In this document: positions 13,234-24,167 of the stretch, in pieces
How the letters are laid out: every line of letters begins with the position of its first letter
Position numbering within the stretch: position 1 is the first letter of the stretch
NCBI GenBank assembly: GCA_018343915.1
Contig: JABRWF010000006.1
Span: 1,674,001-1,738,000 of the forward strand
Reading direction: 5' to 3'
From: Agroathelia rolfsii
Taxonomy: Eukaryota > Basidiomycota > Agaricomycetes > Amylocorticiales > Amylocorticiaceae
DNA: 64,000 nt
Notes under the pieces: generated by a model
Told to the model about the DNA's origin: nothing
What the model saw: only the letters and a program-made list of their open reading frames with translations
Database searches by the model: none
Translations under genes and position numbers: made by a program

Positions 13234-15064
13234 TTACCGTGTAATCAGTATACGCGCATGATGACCGGTGGAATCAGCAGTTGGAGTCAAACGACCAACC
13301 TTGCTTGCGCTTTGCCATCCTGCTCCATTTGAGTCTCGCGGGGTAACCAAGAATCCGTCGTTGGTAGTCGGTGTCGCTTCAGCGTCGGAATTTCCTCTTC
13401 TAGAAGATGGGAACAACGGCAAAATTGGTACATCCTGGTGAGTCCCCTTGGACCTGTTGGGATCACGGAGACCCGTGCGTGCATGCAACGTAGCGAGGAG
13501 TGAGTTTGAATAGACTGCGGATGATCATATGTAAGAATGTAAAAGGAAATACGAGCCAAACTGGTGCATACGTTTACTAATGACGAAATGAATGCCAAGG
13601 AAGACTAGGTTATCTTCTTTAACCCACTGGATGATGAAAAAGTCATGAGCCTCCTACACTTTTAGAAATCTATCTCCGAGACATACGAATATCAGAGAAA
13701 TAACGGCACCCGCACTGGTGAGGCTTCCATTTTCGAGGGTATGTCGGATTAGTGTGTCTAATATATGATCCGTACTAGCGTACATGGCAGGAGTTTCAGT
13801 GCTAGTGCATCGCAATCATAATTTTGACTTACTCACCGTTTAATCCCTTGTCTGTTTCTGCGAAGAAGGAAGTACATGGACGCAGTAATGAGCATATCTG
13901 CGGCTGCAGATGTGGCCAGCCCGAGGGTGAATACCCACTAATGTAATGGCGGGTATAAATTATCTTGTTTTAGAAGAAAATGGAAAGCAGTTCAGCTTAC
14001 TTCATACTGAGCTTTGAATTTATAATACGTCTTGAGCTTGATCCTAATATAGACTTTAGTACAAGAAGATGAAACACTTCTAAAAGGCCTACATCAACCC
14101 CATGGAGCCTAGGTAATCCATGAACTTTTTGTATCTCGGGGAAATGTGTAAATCCACTTACAATACGCAGCAACCATTCTGACTAGTGCAATCAAAGCAA
14201 TGGGTACCGAAAGCAACAAGCTTCCGCTCACTATTATCGGGATGAGTAATTCGCAACCAGAAAGAATAGTGATTTTTACATTGTCCAATGCGGCGTGCAA
14301 AGAAACTAATTGATATGGTAAAATGAGATTATTGGGGTAACACCATGTGTAGTCTAGGACATACCACTGAACTACAAATGTTGACATGGCCTAGAAGATC
14401 AGAAACCAATTAGTTTTTATCCATTCATTTAGAGTCAACGAAGAGACTCATACAGTAAATGAAACGGTCCACTATGTTCAGAAAATGTCAGCCTCGTTTC
14501 GTTTGAGGTCGTTAAGATGATAAACTCACCGCAATTTTCCTAACATCGAAGACACAGATGAGTAAGCGAGGGCACGGGTATGCGAGACTAAATCATACAC
14601 ACCATCCGATTATCTGAATCACTTGCGGGTTTCCGTACCCCGTAATGCAGTAATTCCACAAACCCATCACAATACAGATGGAATGGAGAACATCGAGGAT
14701 CCTAAGAACTTGGATTGTCAGAACAAAAACAATCGCTTTCTGCTAACAGGCGTGTGTTATGCACCAAATGGAAGCAACCTATAAAATCGCATAAGCTCAT
14801 TGAAACTTCTGTACTGAATTATAGAAATGAAAGGTACCATGATTTTAAGGCTTAGTTTGTCCGCTGTGAATACTCTGAAATATTGAGCGCATTGATTCCC
14901 TAGGACGCCAGAGAGACTAAGGAGGACAGGGAAACATTCAGTTATAGTCAGCAGTTCATGTAGCAATGGATGATATAGTCGTACCAAATTGCTGCTAGGC
15001 TGCCCAAGAGAACAGAGCCAAAATTGCTCTCAATGTTAACACCGGATATTGGCTGTAAGTACAT
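13234..15064 (-). CDS. DUF6534-type multi-pass membrane protein, copy 2
   Basis: Paralogue of the gene at 9027-10950 with the same layout. The start MYLQPISGVNIESNFG runs into SVLLGSLAAIW, the first helix. Next is GVLGNQCAQYFRVFTADKLS, close to the matching region of copy 1. The core reads DTLIRHTLENGSLTSAGAV, then KEDNLVFLGIHFVISK and VYSNSLLATLHARTGLRD. The tail ends TGHHARILITR with stop at 13234. An in-frame upstream ATG at 15157 (MSGFRPCICC) exists, but family members usually begin close to the first helix, so 15064 is preferred. About nine exons; inner splice sites are approximate. Function is unknown. The tail differs from copy 1 while the membrane part is alike. Confidence 0.78.
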
Positions 15065-16370
15065 GGCAAAGGAAAGGAAAGGAAAGAGGGAGATGGTTGC
15101 GCGAGAGGTAGACAACACAGCAAGGGAGCAGCAGATGCAAGGTCTAAAGCCGGACATTAATAGATGGCTTAACTAATGACTGGTTATCGATAATCCATCA
15201 TCCGGAACAGCTATCGGCGGTGAAAGGACATGTTGATCACAGTTGGAACCTGAGTCAACAGAAAGGAACCCAGGGATGGTGTCAGACGAGCGCAAGTAAG
15301 CCGGTCGGACGCTGTTTCCCCCATGGCATTGATGATGGCTGCGCAGAGGGGCTTCATAACCCAAAACAGTTCGCGGCCAGAAGGTCAGACAACAATTGAT
15401 TTTTTTTGATAGAGTTATGCTTCAGAAAGCCGTTCTTGTTGTCGTTTTTGTCACCACTGCGCCTTACTTCCCATTAACATCTGGGAGGGAGTGGCTTTGT
15501 CTCAGACTCTGGTGACAAAGTACAACAGAGAACCTAATGCCAAGCCGAGCTCGGAGTTATCAAGGTCGTTTATCTTTCTCCACAGATGAGAAAAAGCTCG
15601 AGGAAGCACGTCACGACGACCTGTAATGGCCTTTAACCCCAAATGGCAGGTAAGAGAAAACGAGAACCCTTCAGCGCGCACTTGGCAAGGCCATCATGGG
15701 CATCAGCGTTGCATCAACGTCTATTCGGCTCTCTTTTGTTAATTTGAACCTTGAAAATATATGCAGCGGGAGCCCACTGCTTTGTGCGACCGCCCGGATG
15801 GCTGGACAGAGGGTGGCGCGGGTCCGGCCTGAGAACGGCAGTTGTCCAGACTTGCCAGCAGTTGCCACTGGCAGTTGGCAGTAGGCACCAACATGGAAGC
15901 ACACTGCAATAACAATCCAAATCAGGAGCGAGACCGAAAAAAGCAAATGAAATGGCAAAAGACAGAACAAAATGGGCGGTCCGGGTCCGTCACTAGCGTC
16001 ACTAGCAGACGGATCTTTGATGTCGGTTTTTGATCGTACCGGTATGAGTTCAGAAGCCTTGGACATACATGTACTCTTCCCTCTTGACTGAATCATCATC
16101 GATGCATCATCACACAACATTGTATTCGGCCGGCGGGGACAACACATACGGCACCCAGTGTTTGTAATGATTTGCCTTGAGTGATAAACGTTCGATAAAC
16201 ACGTAGCAACATTATTACAGTGAGATCGTACTCAGGACGGCCAACAAACCAGATGTTGATGCTCAGTGTCTATCTGCCAGATACCATATGCAAGTCATAT
16301 CCAACTCGATACGACAGCTTTAGTTGACATAAATGATTATATCTCTAGCACCATATCCTATTCACAGCGC
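15065..16370. other. Intergenic, upstream of DUF6534 copy 2
   Basis: 1.3 kb. It contains a minus-strand open frame (15671-16147, 158 codons) with one hydrophobic stretch, ILFCLLPFHLLFSVSLLIW. The frame lacks a recognisable domain and I do not call it a gene. The rest is presumably the promoter of copy 2 and the 3' flank of the TFIIB-like gene. Confidence 0.45.
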
Positions 16371-18386
16371 CTATACCTCTTGTTCGTATCCATCCTCATC
16401 AATGAGGGTGTCGTGATAAAATCTGTTGTCATCAACAAGGCGATCAAAACGCATATTTGGGTCAGCATACCCGTCATCCTCCTCAGTGACGAAAAGGAAT
16501 TGTGCCTGGTCCAAATTGAATTCCTCCTGCTCCCCTTCGCCCTCTTCTAGCACTTCTACCTCACGGTCCTCGTCCTGATGTTCATCATCTAGCACACAAT
16601 CAGCATCTAAACCAAGGCTAGCCAATACAGCATAGTTGATTTTGGACGTTTTCGCCTTTGATGAATTGGTCAAATGACCAGTTCCTTGTGCCTCTTGTGC
16701 CTTTTTCCTTTTCTTGGCGCGTGCTCGTGAGGCCTCCTTGTCTTTAATGTTCTTTATGCGGCGCGCCTCGGTATCGTCATCTTCGTCAGGCCATTCGTCC
16801 ACCATGATGCGAGTGAGGGCGGAAACTTCCTCAGGAGGGCGTAGCATGCCCTCCCACTCTCCCGGACCAAACAATATCGCATCCAACTCGTTGCCATCTT
16901 CTGGTAGATCATCTGTTCCATTGGCAGCTATATATAGCTGCAGTCGCGAAGGATTTCGTCCATGTTTTGTACCCGTTACGGCAGGTTCATGGTGCATATA
17001 TGCTATGAGCGACATGCCATAAGTAGTCATAGCCCACGACGGTCGCCTTAGCGCCTCGTATGGGATCGGACACCCCTCCGGATTGCGTATGAACTCTGCA
17101 ACATGCTCTATCGTATTCCGCTTTCGTTTCTTGCATAGTGGTTTGTGAGTGCGACTATTCTCCTCCCGCTGTTGTTGTCCATGTTCATGTCCATTAACTC
17201 CAGCTCTATTCTCGGCGGAAGAAGAGTACCCAGTTACAGGCGCTATAAGACCCCCGGCCTCCTGTGCACGTCTCTTGATCTCTTCCGTACTCACTCCGTT
17301 CGCCTTTACAATCTCCTGCAGACCACCGAGAGCCAGCCACCGGCGCTTCGAATCATAAGTCGTGCCGAGCCGAGCACGCACCCAGGTAACCTTGTCTGCC
17401 TGCGAGCAAAACATCTCAAGCAAAGCCTTGTATCGTTCCATCACTGCACCCGGCGTCTGATACACATGCGGCGCCACGTGCTTGAAGAACTCTTTTAGCA
17501 GTGCAATTGGCCTCGAGAGCGACATCTCAATGGAGTACGCGAGTAGTGCACATGAAACAGAGTGCGCTTCTGGTGCGGTCCAGGGCGTGGGCCAGCATGC
17601 CTGGACAAAAGTACAGAGTGTGGGCAAATATCGAGTTGCCGTAGCCTCTGGCTCAGCAGTGATGAAGATCGGATTAAGATTGTCTACTAGCTTGATTATA
17701 GGTACTGTCTGTTGAATTGTCGTGTGTTTGGTGAAATGCTGAAAGGCGCAGCGGAGACGGGGGATGTACACTTGCGGTTTGGCCGCCTCGAGAGGTATAT
17801 CTGAGTTAGTCACCTCGTGGACGAGGCCGAGGATGATATTGACGGATCCACCAGACTCTTGTGCGATCTCCTGAGGAAATTCAGGAAAATGACCGTTGCG
17901 ACGAAGAGCGACAATAAGGGATGCGGCGGCGTAGGAATGCATGGTTTTACCGCCTACTCGTTTGCCATTCTTTACTGCCCTGATGCAAGCTTGATTGCAA
18001 ATATTGAAAGTACTTTCCTCAAGGGATGAGGTGTTAGTAGCAGCACACAGACCGTTGATGAATATTCGTCGATCCGCCTACGTAACCAAAGAAAGAAAGA
18101 AAGAAAGAAATAGTTAGATAGCCTTGAAAACAGTACATGTTAGAATAAGATCACATACAGCTGCTGACTGCGCAGCCTTCTCCCTGCTCTGACCAGGAAG
18201 ATTCCAGTTCCTTTGCCCTTTTAATAAGGTCGGTTGTCGTGCGGTGTTGACGCCCGTGCCGATTACTTCAAGTTGCGTGTATTCGTGATGAATCGTAGGT
18301 GCATCGTTCACCGTAGCACAGACGCTGCAGACTTCTTCGCCGCTGTCTTCGAGAACCCATCGGTGGTTGCTACAGGTTATATCCAT
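16371..18386 (-). CDS. Divergent TFIIB-type (zinc ribbon plus cyclin-fold) factor
   Basis: Two exons: 18386-18159 and 18077-16371, joined in phase. The N-terminus MDITCSNHRWVLEDSGEEVC then SVC gives Cys-x2-His, 15 residues, Cys-x2-Cys, the spacing of the TFIIB zinc ribbon. The next region (ADRRIFINGLC, then GKTMHSYAAASLIVALRRNG) resembles the first cyclin repeat of TFIIB/Brf factors; the second repeat is weak. The C-terminal third is long, charged and acidic (RIMVDEWPDEDDDTEARR, EREVEVLEEGEGEQEE-like runs) with a basic patch RARAKKRKKAQE. About 645 residues, longer than TFIIB. It could be a Brf1- or Rrn7-related Pol III/Pol I factor or a lineage-specific TFIIB paralogue. An in-frame ATG at 18434 is an alternative start. 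Confidence 0.65.
18088..18110. repeat. (GAAA)n microsatellite in the TFIIB-like intron
   Basis: Tandem AAAG/GAAA units; on the gene strand TTTC repeats form the polypyrimidine tract before the acceptor of the only intron (18078-18158). Confidence 0.8.
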
Positions 18387-18856
18387 GACATAGTGCGATG
18401 AGAAGGTTCCGATACTTTGCAGCTGTATTGGCACCTACTTTTTGACGTGGTGGGGACTCGCCGAATCCGTTCTATGCTCGATGGTAGTATGAGAACAAAC
18501 TTGGGAATACTATCATATAGACGTCTGGTATTCACGTGATATGACGAGGCAGTTGAGTGCCTCCAATTATTGTGTATATATTTTCAAGTAACTGCAACTG
18601 ATACTGCTGCGACATAAATGCTATCGAATAGACCAATGATGTATGTGTCCGGAGGAAATAGGAGAAAGAGAAAGGAAATGTATGCAAGTTTTGCGAAAGT
18701 GGGTACACATCATGACACTGGTTAAATGACCCCTAGGTCCCATCCAAAAAGGTAGATAGATAATCAACACATCTTCAGCGGCTTGTTCCTACTGCAAGCC
18801 CGCTACCTCAGAGGAGCCAGTCGTCCCTTTTACGTCCATATCATTTTTGTCATCAA
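18387..18856. other. Intergenic: TFIIB-like promoter side and Shr3 3' flank
   Basis: 470 bases, no exon seen. Contains the upstream region of the TFIIB-like gene and the 3' flank of the Shr3 gene, both on the minus strand. Confidence 0.5.
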
Positions 18857-19568
18857 TCATGAGGGTGCCGGTGTGGCCTCTCGCGTTCGGTCTTCGCCTT
18901 CCGCATCGCTAGCTATCAGACTATCGTCCTCGTCTTCGCCTTGTGATACCCACCGGCGGGCGGCTTGCAAGCCGAGGATCCCCGTCAGAGCTACACTGCT
19001 GATGAGGTTATTGGATGCTAGGGCTAATGTTGAGTTGCGCAGGGCTGGTGAGACGGTGGAAGTGATGGGTAGCGCAATCGAAGAATAATTATTGAGGATG
19101 CCTAAGAGAAGGACATAGGAGTTGATTAACGATATCACCACTTGCTGTTGAAATGCAGTCAACATACTAGGAATGACAGTATAGATATACATTCCGACTG
19201 TTGTCATATATAAAACTAGACAAAAAAAAAAAATCAGTGTCAGTTCAAGTACAGGTCTTGACACCGGTGTATAGGGAGAGTGTCACCGACGTACATATAC
19301 TGCCCCCATCAAACATAAAATTGATCGCTTCTCCGTCCTTGAGGCTCCAGACGAGCGTGCTCCCGCCGAGGACGACGACGAAACCAAGCACGTACAGGAT
19401 GTAGGCCGGACCCCGAGTTAGGATGGTGTAGTACGACGCTGCTGTGAGCAGGTTCGCGTCCGTCACAGGCTGCTTCCAGAGCGTGAGGGCATCCGCAATC
19501 CAATGCGTGAAGAGTGCGCCGAGTAAGAAAGAAGTCGCGCAAACGGCGACGGTAACTCTGAGGCCCAT
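18857..19568 (-). CDS. SHR3: Shr3-type ER chaperone of amino-acid permeases
   Basis: Four-helix ER membrane protein that helps amino-acid permeases fold and leave the ER. Two exons (19568-19301 and 19215-18857) join in phase. The start is MGLRVTVAVCATSFLLGALF, then a lumenal stretch with HWIADALTLW, then YILYVLGFVVVLGG, the family-typical FMFDGG, a third helix LYMTTVGMYIYTVIPSM and a fourth around VVISLINSYVLLLGILN. The tail is short, acidic and hydrophilic (GEDEDDSLIASDAEGEDR), facing the cytosol in known members. About 210 residues, close to yeast Shr3. The match is to the whole pattern of helices and the FDGG element. Confidence 0.85.
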
Positions 19569-19926
19569 GACCGGTTCAAGGAGAGGAGGTGAATCAAGCG
19601 ACGTAGAGGGGCCTGTACTAGTACAAGATGCTGGTCAGGTAAGCCGCAGAGCGATCGTAAATAAGACTGTACTTGGACGCTCAGCCTAGCCTATATGGCG
19701 TGTACCATGTAAATATACAGGAATGCGAGTAATAGCGGGCCGCTAGATACGTAAAGGCTCGGCACGTGCCCCGATGACTGAACATGATGAACTCGGAACA
19801 TTGACTATTAACCAGGATGGGCATTATTATATGATGTGTTTACAATACAAAGGTATAATACATTTTGATTTCCTGTTGCTCTTGTCCCAAATTCCAAATG
19901 ACAGAAAGGTATTGAAAGAAACCCAT
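19569..19926. other. Intergenic
   Basis: 358 bases: upstream region of the Shr3 gene and 3' flank of the Hmp1-like gene. No exon or strong motif seen. Confidence 0.5.
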
Positions 19927-20507
19927 TTACTCCTTTTTAGAGTAACCAAGAGCATCCATACCGGCCTGCTTGGCTTTTTCGTCGCCCACAGCATGGCCAT
20001 AGGCAAGGTTGGCAATACCACTGGCGTACGTTGCTGCAGTTGAAGCAAGCGATGCATCGTTTGTCTGGCCAGAAGGACCAGAGGTAGTGTTTGCCCAACC
20101 ATCATCTGTGATGGAACGTAGTCAGAAGTCAAGTCATAATCGCATCGACCACCCTAACGCCCACCTTTGTTAGAATTTTCATTCAGAGGATCAATATTTG
20201 TGGTTTCAATGATGCCAGGTCGGCCTTCGACCACGCCAGCCGTCTTTGAGAAGTTACGGCTGGCCTGACGATCGCCCTCGAAATCAGCGGGGGCACCAGC
20301 ACCTGTGTCATCGGTAGTTGGATCATGGACCTAATAGACGAAAGGTGATAAGTATGGAGAATACAGACTGCTGAAAGCTACTAAACATACAAAGTTGGCT
20401 GCCAGAGGATCGCTCATGTTAGAATGGGCGGTGGGGTTAGCTACACCGGGATGCACATCAATACCGCGAGCACCGCCGAGGGTAACGTCTTTATCGTTCA
20501 AGGACAT
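19927..20507 (-). CDS. Hmp1-like small protein (cruciform/mismatch DNA recognition type)
   Basis: Three exons give about 155 residues starting MSLNDKDVTLGGARGIDVH and continuing TAHSNMSDPLAANF, VHDPTTDDTGAGAPADFEGD, then NDASLASTAATYASGIANL and ending AVGDEKAKQAGMDALGYSKKE-type sequence. The last part, a helix with AYGHAVGDEKAKQAG, is the feature shared with fungal proteins named after Ustilago Hmp1 (mismatched base-pair and cruciform DNA recognition). That name rests on one in-vitro study and the cellular role is unclear; similar stress-linked small proteins are common in basidiomycetes. It is highly hydrophilic, with no signal peptide. A TATA-like GATAAAAG and two GATA-bearing repeats lie just upstream. 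Confidence 0.7.
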
Positions 20508-20573
20508 GATGAGAGTGTATGTGATTTGTATAAATGGGCTTGAGTGAAGAGAGTTGATGAAAGTGAGTGTCTG

Positions 20574-20615
20574 TTATCTGGAAACAGAGGCAGGGCTTTT
20601 ATCTGCAACAGAGGC
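20574..20615 (+). promoter_or_regulatory. Direct repeat with GATA cores upstream of the Hmp1-like gene
   Basis: TTATCTGGAAACAGAGGC at 20574-20591 and TTATCTGCAACAGAGGC at 20599-20615 are near-identical, offset by 25 bases. They lie 67-108 bases before the ATG at 20507. On the gene strand each ends in CAGATAA, a GATA-factor core. A duplicated operator-like element is the simplest reading. Confidence 0.5.
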
Positions 20616-20925
20616 GGCTGTGATCCAGTGGAGTCAATGACGCAAAGAGGATAAGAGCATCCACCTCGTTAATCCAAGCGAAGTTGGTGACCGTTCAAAT
20701 GGCCTTAACCATGAGACTCATGTGGAGTTTATGTTTTCGTTGGTGACGCAATAGGCAATCCACACCATGCATATGATACCACGTCGCATGTGGACATTTG
20801 GTCCTAAGAAACAATGTTATTAAGTGATCAACTATCATATACCATCACGTGGACCTAGAAAAGCTACAATATTATCGCGAATAACGGTCCATGTACGCTA
20901 TCTTACATGGGCTTGTATTCTCTGT
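20616..20925. other. Intergenic
   Basis: 310 bases between the repeats upstream of the Hmp1-like gene and the stop of the RsfS-like gene. No exon seen. Confidence 0.45.
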
Positions 20926-21665
20926 TCAAGGCTTGGGACCAGTGGGATATATCTCAGTACCACTAAAGTACTTGTCTCTCACATCCCCACTCATGACATG
21001 GACTGCAAAGTCGCCTCCGTCAACCATAGCCCAACCATTGTGCATTCGCTTCTTCGAGTTGGGAGGGAGTCGTACAGGAGGATCTGCAGTTAATAACTGG
21101 AGACTTTGTGAGCCAGAGGAACGTAAAAGATAGCAAAGGAATAGCGTACAGTTTTTCGTACAACTCGGATAACAGATTCAATTGCACCTCGGTTTTCTGT
21201 CCCTTTCTTCACCTGGGCAACTACCCACCAACGCCAGAGTCCATTGCCACCACCCACATCATCTGCCATGGGTATTCCCTCCCCCGCGTACGTTCTACCG
21301 CGTAACCGTCTAGCGCCCCTTGGAGGGCTTGGAGGGAGCCCAGGCCCAATGGGCATAGATGGTGGTGGGCACACCAGCAACGTAGAGGTATCTAGATATG
21401 GAGATTTTGATAGTTGTTCATGCAGCAGCTTCAGGTGCTCTGGTGCAGAGTTAGGCAAAGGTGCTGGTGCTGGTGTCTCTCGCTTTGCTAGGTGCGGAGG
21501 TTGGCCGTAGTCCGTTCGAAGTGGCAAGGATGGTGCATCTTCAGGATCGACAAACCAAGGCAGAGGTGTAGTAGCTGCTACTGTAGGAGTAGCATGGTAG
21601 TATCGTTGGATAGGCCTGCGGCAGGTAGCGACAGCAGCAGCTGAGAGTAGACGCAGAGACTGCAT
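20926..21665 (-). CDS. Probable mitochondrial RsfS/Atp25-like protein
   Basis: Two exons (21665-21150 and 21096-20926) join in phase across a 53-base intron. The N-terminus MQSLRLLSAAAVATCRRPIQ followed by RYYHATPT looks like a mitochondrial presequence. A proline-rich linker, a helix (HLKLLHEQLSKSPYLD) and a long proline/glycine stretch follow. The last part reads LWRWWVVAQVKKGTENRGAI, then HNGWAMVDGGDFAVHVMSG and DVRDKYFS. The GWxMVDxGDFxVHVMSxxxRxxYF pattern resembles the RsfS ribosome-silencing fold, found in fungi at the N-terminus of Atp25. About 230 residues and without a visible Atp25 stabilising C-domain. The family call rests on this one block, so it is moderate. Confidence 0.6.
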
Positions 21666-21759
21666 AATTGAAATTGTAGTGATGAGTGAACAAGGAGCGG
21701 TGCAGTGAGAAGGCTGCTCAACAACTGCCGCTGGATTCAATCCTTGACCACAAACCACG
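21666..21759. promoter_or_regulatory. Very short divergent promoter (RsfS-like / SPF45)
   Basis: Only 94 bases separate the two ATG codons, so leaders and core promoters of both genes must share this stretch or overlap the partner's transcribed region. No TATA box is visible; the sequence carries CCGCTGGATT and CTCACTGCACCGC-like GC patches. Confidence 0.6.
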
Positions 21760-23838
21760 ATGACCTCGCGAGCAGGGGGCCTCTATGGCGGCATCCAATT
21801 CTCCCAAGGAGCTGCTGCAATCGCACAGACATCCAATGCTACATCAACAAAGCTTTCTACAGCTGCGCCAAAAGTATCACAGGCAGTCGCAGCGTCCACC
21901 TCATCCACAGCTACCGATGCCCCCAGCAGTAGCGCTCAACAACGGCTTGCTGCTGACGATGCCACATCCACACCTGCCCCTGCATCAGCAGCACAGAACG
22001 CCAAATCCACAGCCGGTATACATATTCTCATCACCCGAGTCCACGATTACTCAATATAAGATGCATTCTCAAATATCTGCCAAAAATCCCGCCCGCAATG
22101 TGTGATCGGATGGCATGTTGCAATGACAATGACAAATAGGCTGGTCTGCGGCGCTAGCATTCGCCCCTGTTCGACGGACCCAAAAGCCAAAAGCCACCAC
22201 GACGACACATGCAGCAGCCGGTGCGAGCATCAGCGCTACGGCCGTCGTGTTCGCACCTCCACAATCTGCTTCGGAAGTCAATGACGAAAATCAAGCAAAG
22301 ACAACAACGGAAGGCAAGGCTGAAGAAGAACAAAAGACGGGTGCCTCAACTGGAGGATGGGGTAGGAAAGTCAAGCCACCTTCCATGGTCCTCGACGAGG
22401 ATGTCAACGGGTTCCGAGCGACACAACAGAAAAAGAAGCCTGGAGGTGGCAAGAGAAGTAAAAAGGTATATCAATTGTGTTTAATTTCGTCTGTGGGAAT
22501 GACTTACAAAGGATGGGTATAATAGAATAAGATGGCTGCTCCCGTTGATGTTTGGGATCCTATGGAACAATACGACATCCACAGACCAAACGACTACGCT
22601 GAATTCAAAGCATGGAAACAACGTGAACGCTTTGAGCGCCAGGAACGTGCCAGCAAGCGATATAGACATGGAAGCGATTACTCCGATAGTGAAGTGAGTG
22701 AAGATGAGGATTATAGACCTCGTAAATCAGGTAACTACATTTATTCCTGTTCATATTATACATGACCTAATATGAGCACAAACTTAGGCAGGTATGAAGA
22801 AACCTACGACCGGTGGTCTAGGGCAGATGAGGAGCGCGAGCGCGCTGCCGAACGAATGCGCGTAAGGGAGGATGAGGAGGATGAAGGCCCAAGGCTGGGA
22901 CTTGGCTCCAGGCCATCTGTGCCAGCTTCGATGAGCCCTACTACTACCATGAGTGGAGATGATGCATATGCACGTCGTGTTGCTATGTCTCAAGGCTTCG
23001 CACCGGCATCTACAACCAGTGCCTACGACGCACAACGCCCTGAACAAAACGACGATGACGCAGAGCCAGCCTCTGCCGCTTTTTTGAACGCTGCACCGGC
23101 GCCTTCCATGTCAGGCGAAGAAGCCTACCTACGCCGCCTAGCCATGTCTCAGCAGCTACAGCAACACCAAGAATCACCGCTACCGTCGTCGCCTCCGGTA
23201 GAGGATATGGATGACGGACCGCAGCTTGCTTACAATCCATTCGCGCCTCCTGTATCGGTGCCCCCGCCTCCTGCGGGTGGACCAAGCACCGCCATGGACG
23301 AGCGCGCCAAGGCCGCAGCAGCCATCGCAGCCCGTCTTAGTGCGCTTGCTGGAACGGCTCCTCCGGCCCCAGAACCAGAGCTTCAGCCGGAGCCGGAAGA
23401 ACATGTGAGAGATAAGAGGTAACGCAATAGTCGACACTTCCCAAATCGTCCTCATTTCACTTACATAAGCTTTTCTTTTTCGTAATCTCGGTCAGACCTG
23501 ACCCAGCTGGCTTTGCAGCCCGTCTGATGGCCAAATGGGGTCACAAGGAAGGCCAAGGTCTGGGTGCTGACGGCAGTGGCATCATTAACGCGCTCACCAT
23601 GGAGCAAGTTTCCTCGGGCAAAGGGGCAGGCAGTGGTAGCGGCAAAGGTCATCAAAAGAGCGCTGGGCCATCGGGCATGGGCTCCAAGATGGGCAAAATT
23701 GTCAATAACAATGAGGATATCAAGACGCGCGAGGACCGCGAGCGATTCGGAGAGCCTAGTACGGTTGTAATGTTGACGAATATGGTTGGGCCGGAGGATG
23801 TAGATGACGAGGATCTTCGAGAGGAGATAGGTATGTCG

Positions 23839-23872
<34 letters not shown>

Positions 23873-24167
23873 CGCTGCGTAGTATACGGAGAACTTGTAA
23901 GACTAATGCATGTCTTTTCTTTTTTCCTCAGGTGAAGAATGCTCCAAGAACGGCACCGTCCAGCGTGTTGTCGTCCACTTGGTCCAGCCACCCCCAGCAG
24001 ACCCCGACGAAGCCGTGCGGATCTTTGTGCTCTTCGCCGGCCCCGCGGGTGCGTGGAAGACGGTCAGGGAACTTGATGGCCGGTTCTTTGGTGGGCGTTC
24101 CGTGCGCGCAAGGTATTTCCCCTTGACACGGTTTAACCGCATGGACCTCGATGGACCGATCTACTAA
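21760..24167 (+). CDS. Splicing factor 45 (SPF45/RBM17) homolog
   Basis: Component of the early spliceosome that acts in 3' splice-site choice in human and fly. The start [20 protein letters not shown] is typical: SPF45 proteins begin with a short LYGG motif. A low-complexity region follows, then a conserved part with [20 protein letters not shown] and [16 protein letters not shown]. Two MSGxxAYxRRxAMSQ blocks come next. The G-patch is [18 protein letters not shown]. The C-terminal UHM (U2AF-homology RRM) has [20 protein letters not shown] and, in the last exon, the UHM-type RFF in [14 protein letters not shown]. About seven exons. A 29-T run sits in the intron between the two halves of the UHM. 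The family assignment is firm. Confidence 0.92.
23841..23869 (+). repeat. Poly-T tract (29 T) in the last SPF45 intron
   Basis: A homopolymer starting 10 bases after the GTATGT donor, in the intron just before the exon [11 protein letters not shown]. The intron has a second pyrimidine tract next to its TCCTCAG acceptor. Length may be affected by sequencing error. Confidence 0.8.

Noticed and set aside
15671..16147. Minus-strand 158-codon open frame with a hydrophobic stretch
   Set aside because: No domain, odd composition after the hydrophobic part, and overlapping frames on both strands of similar quality; treated as chance.
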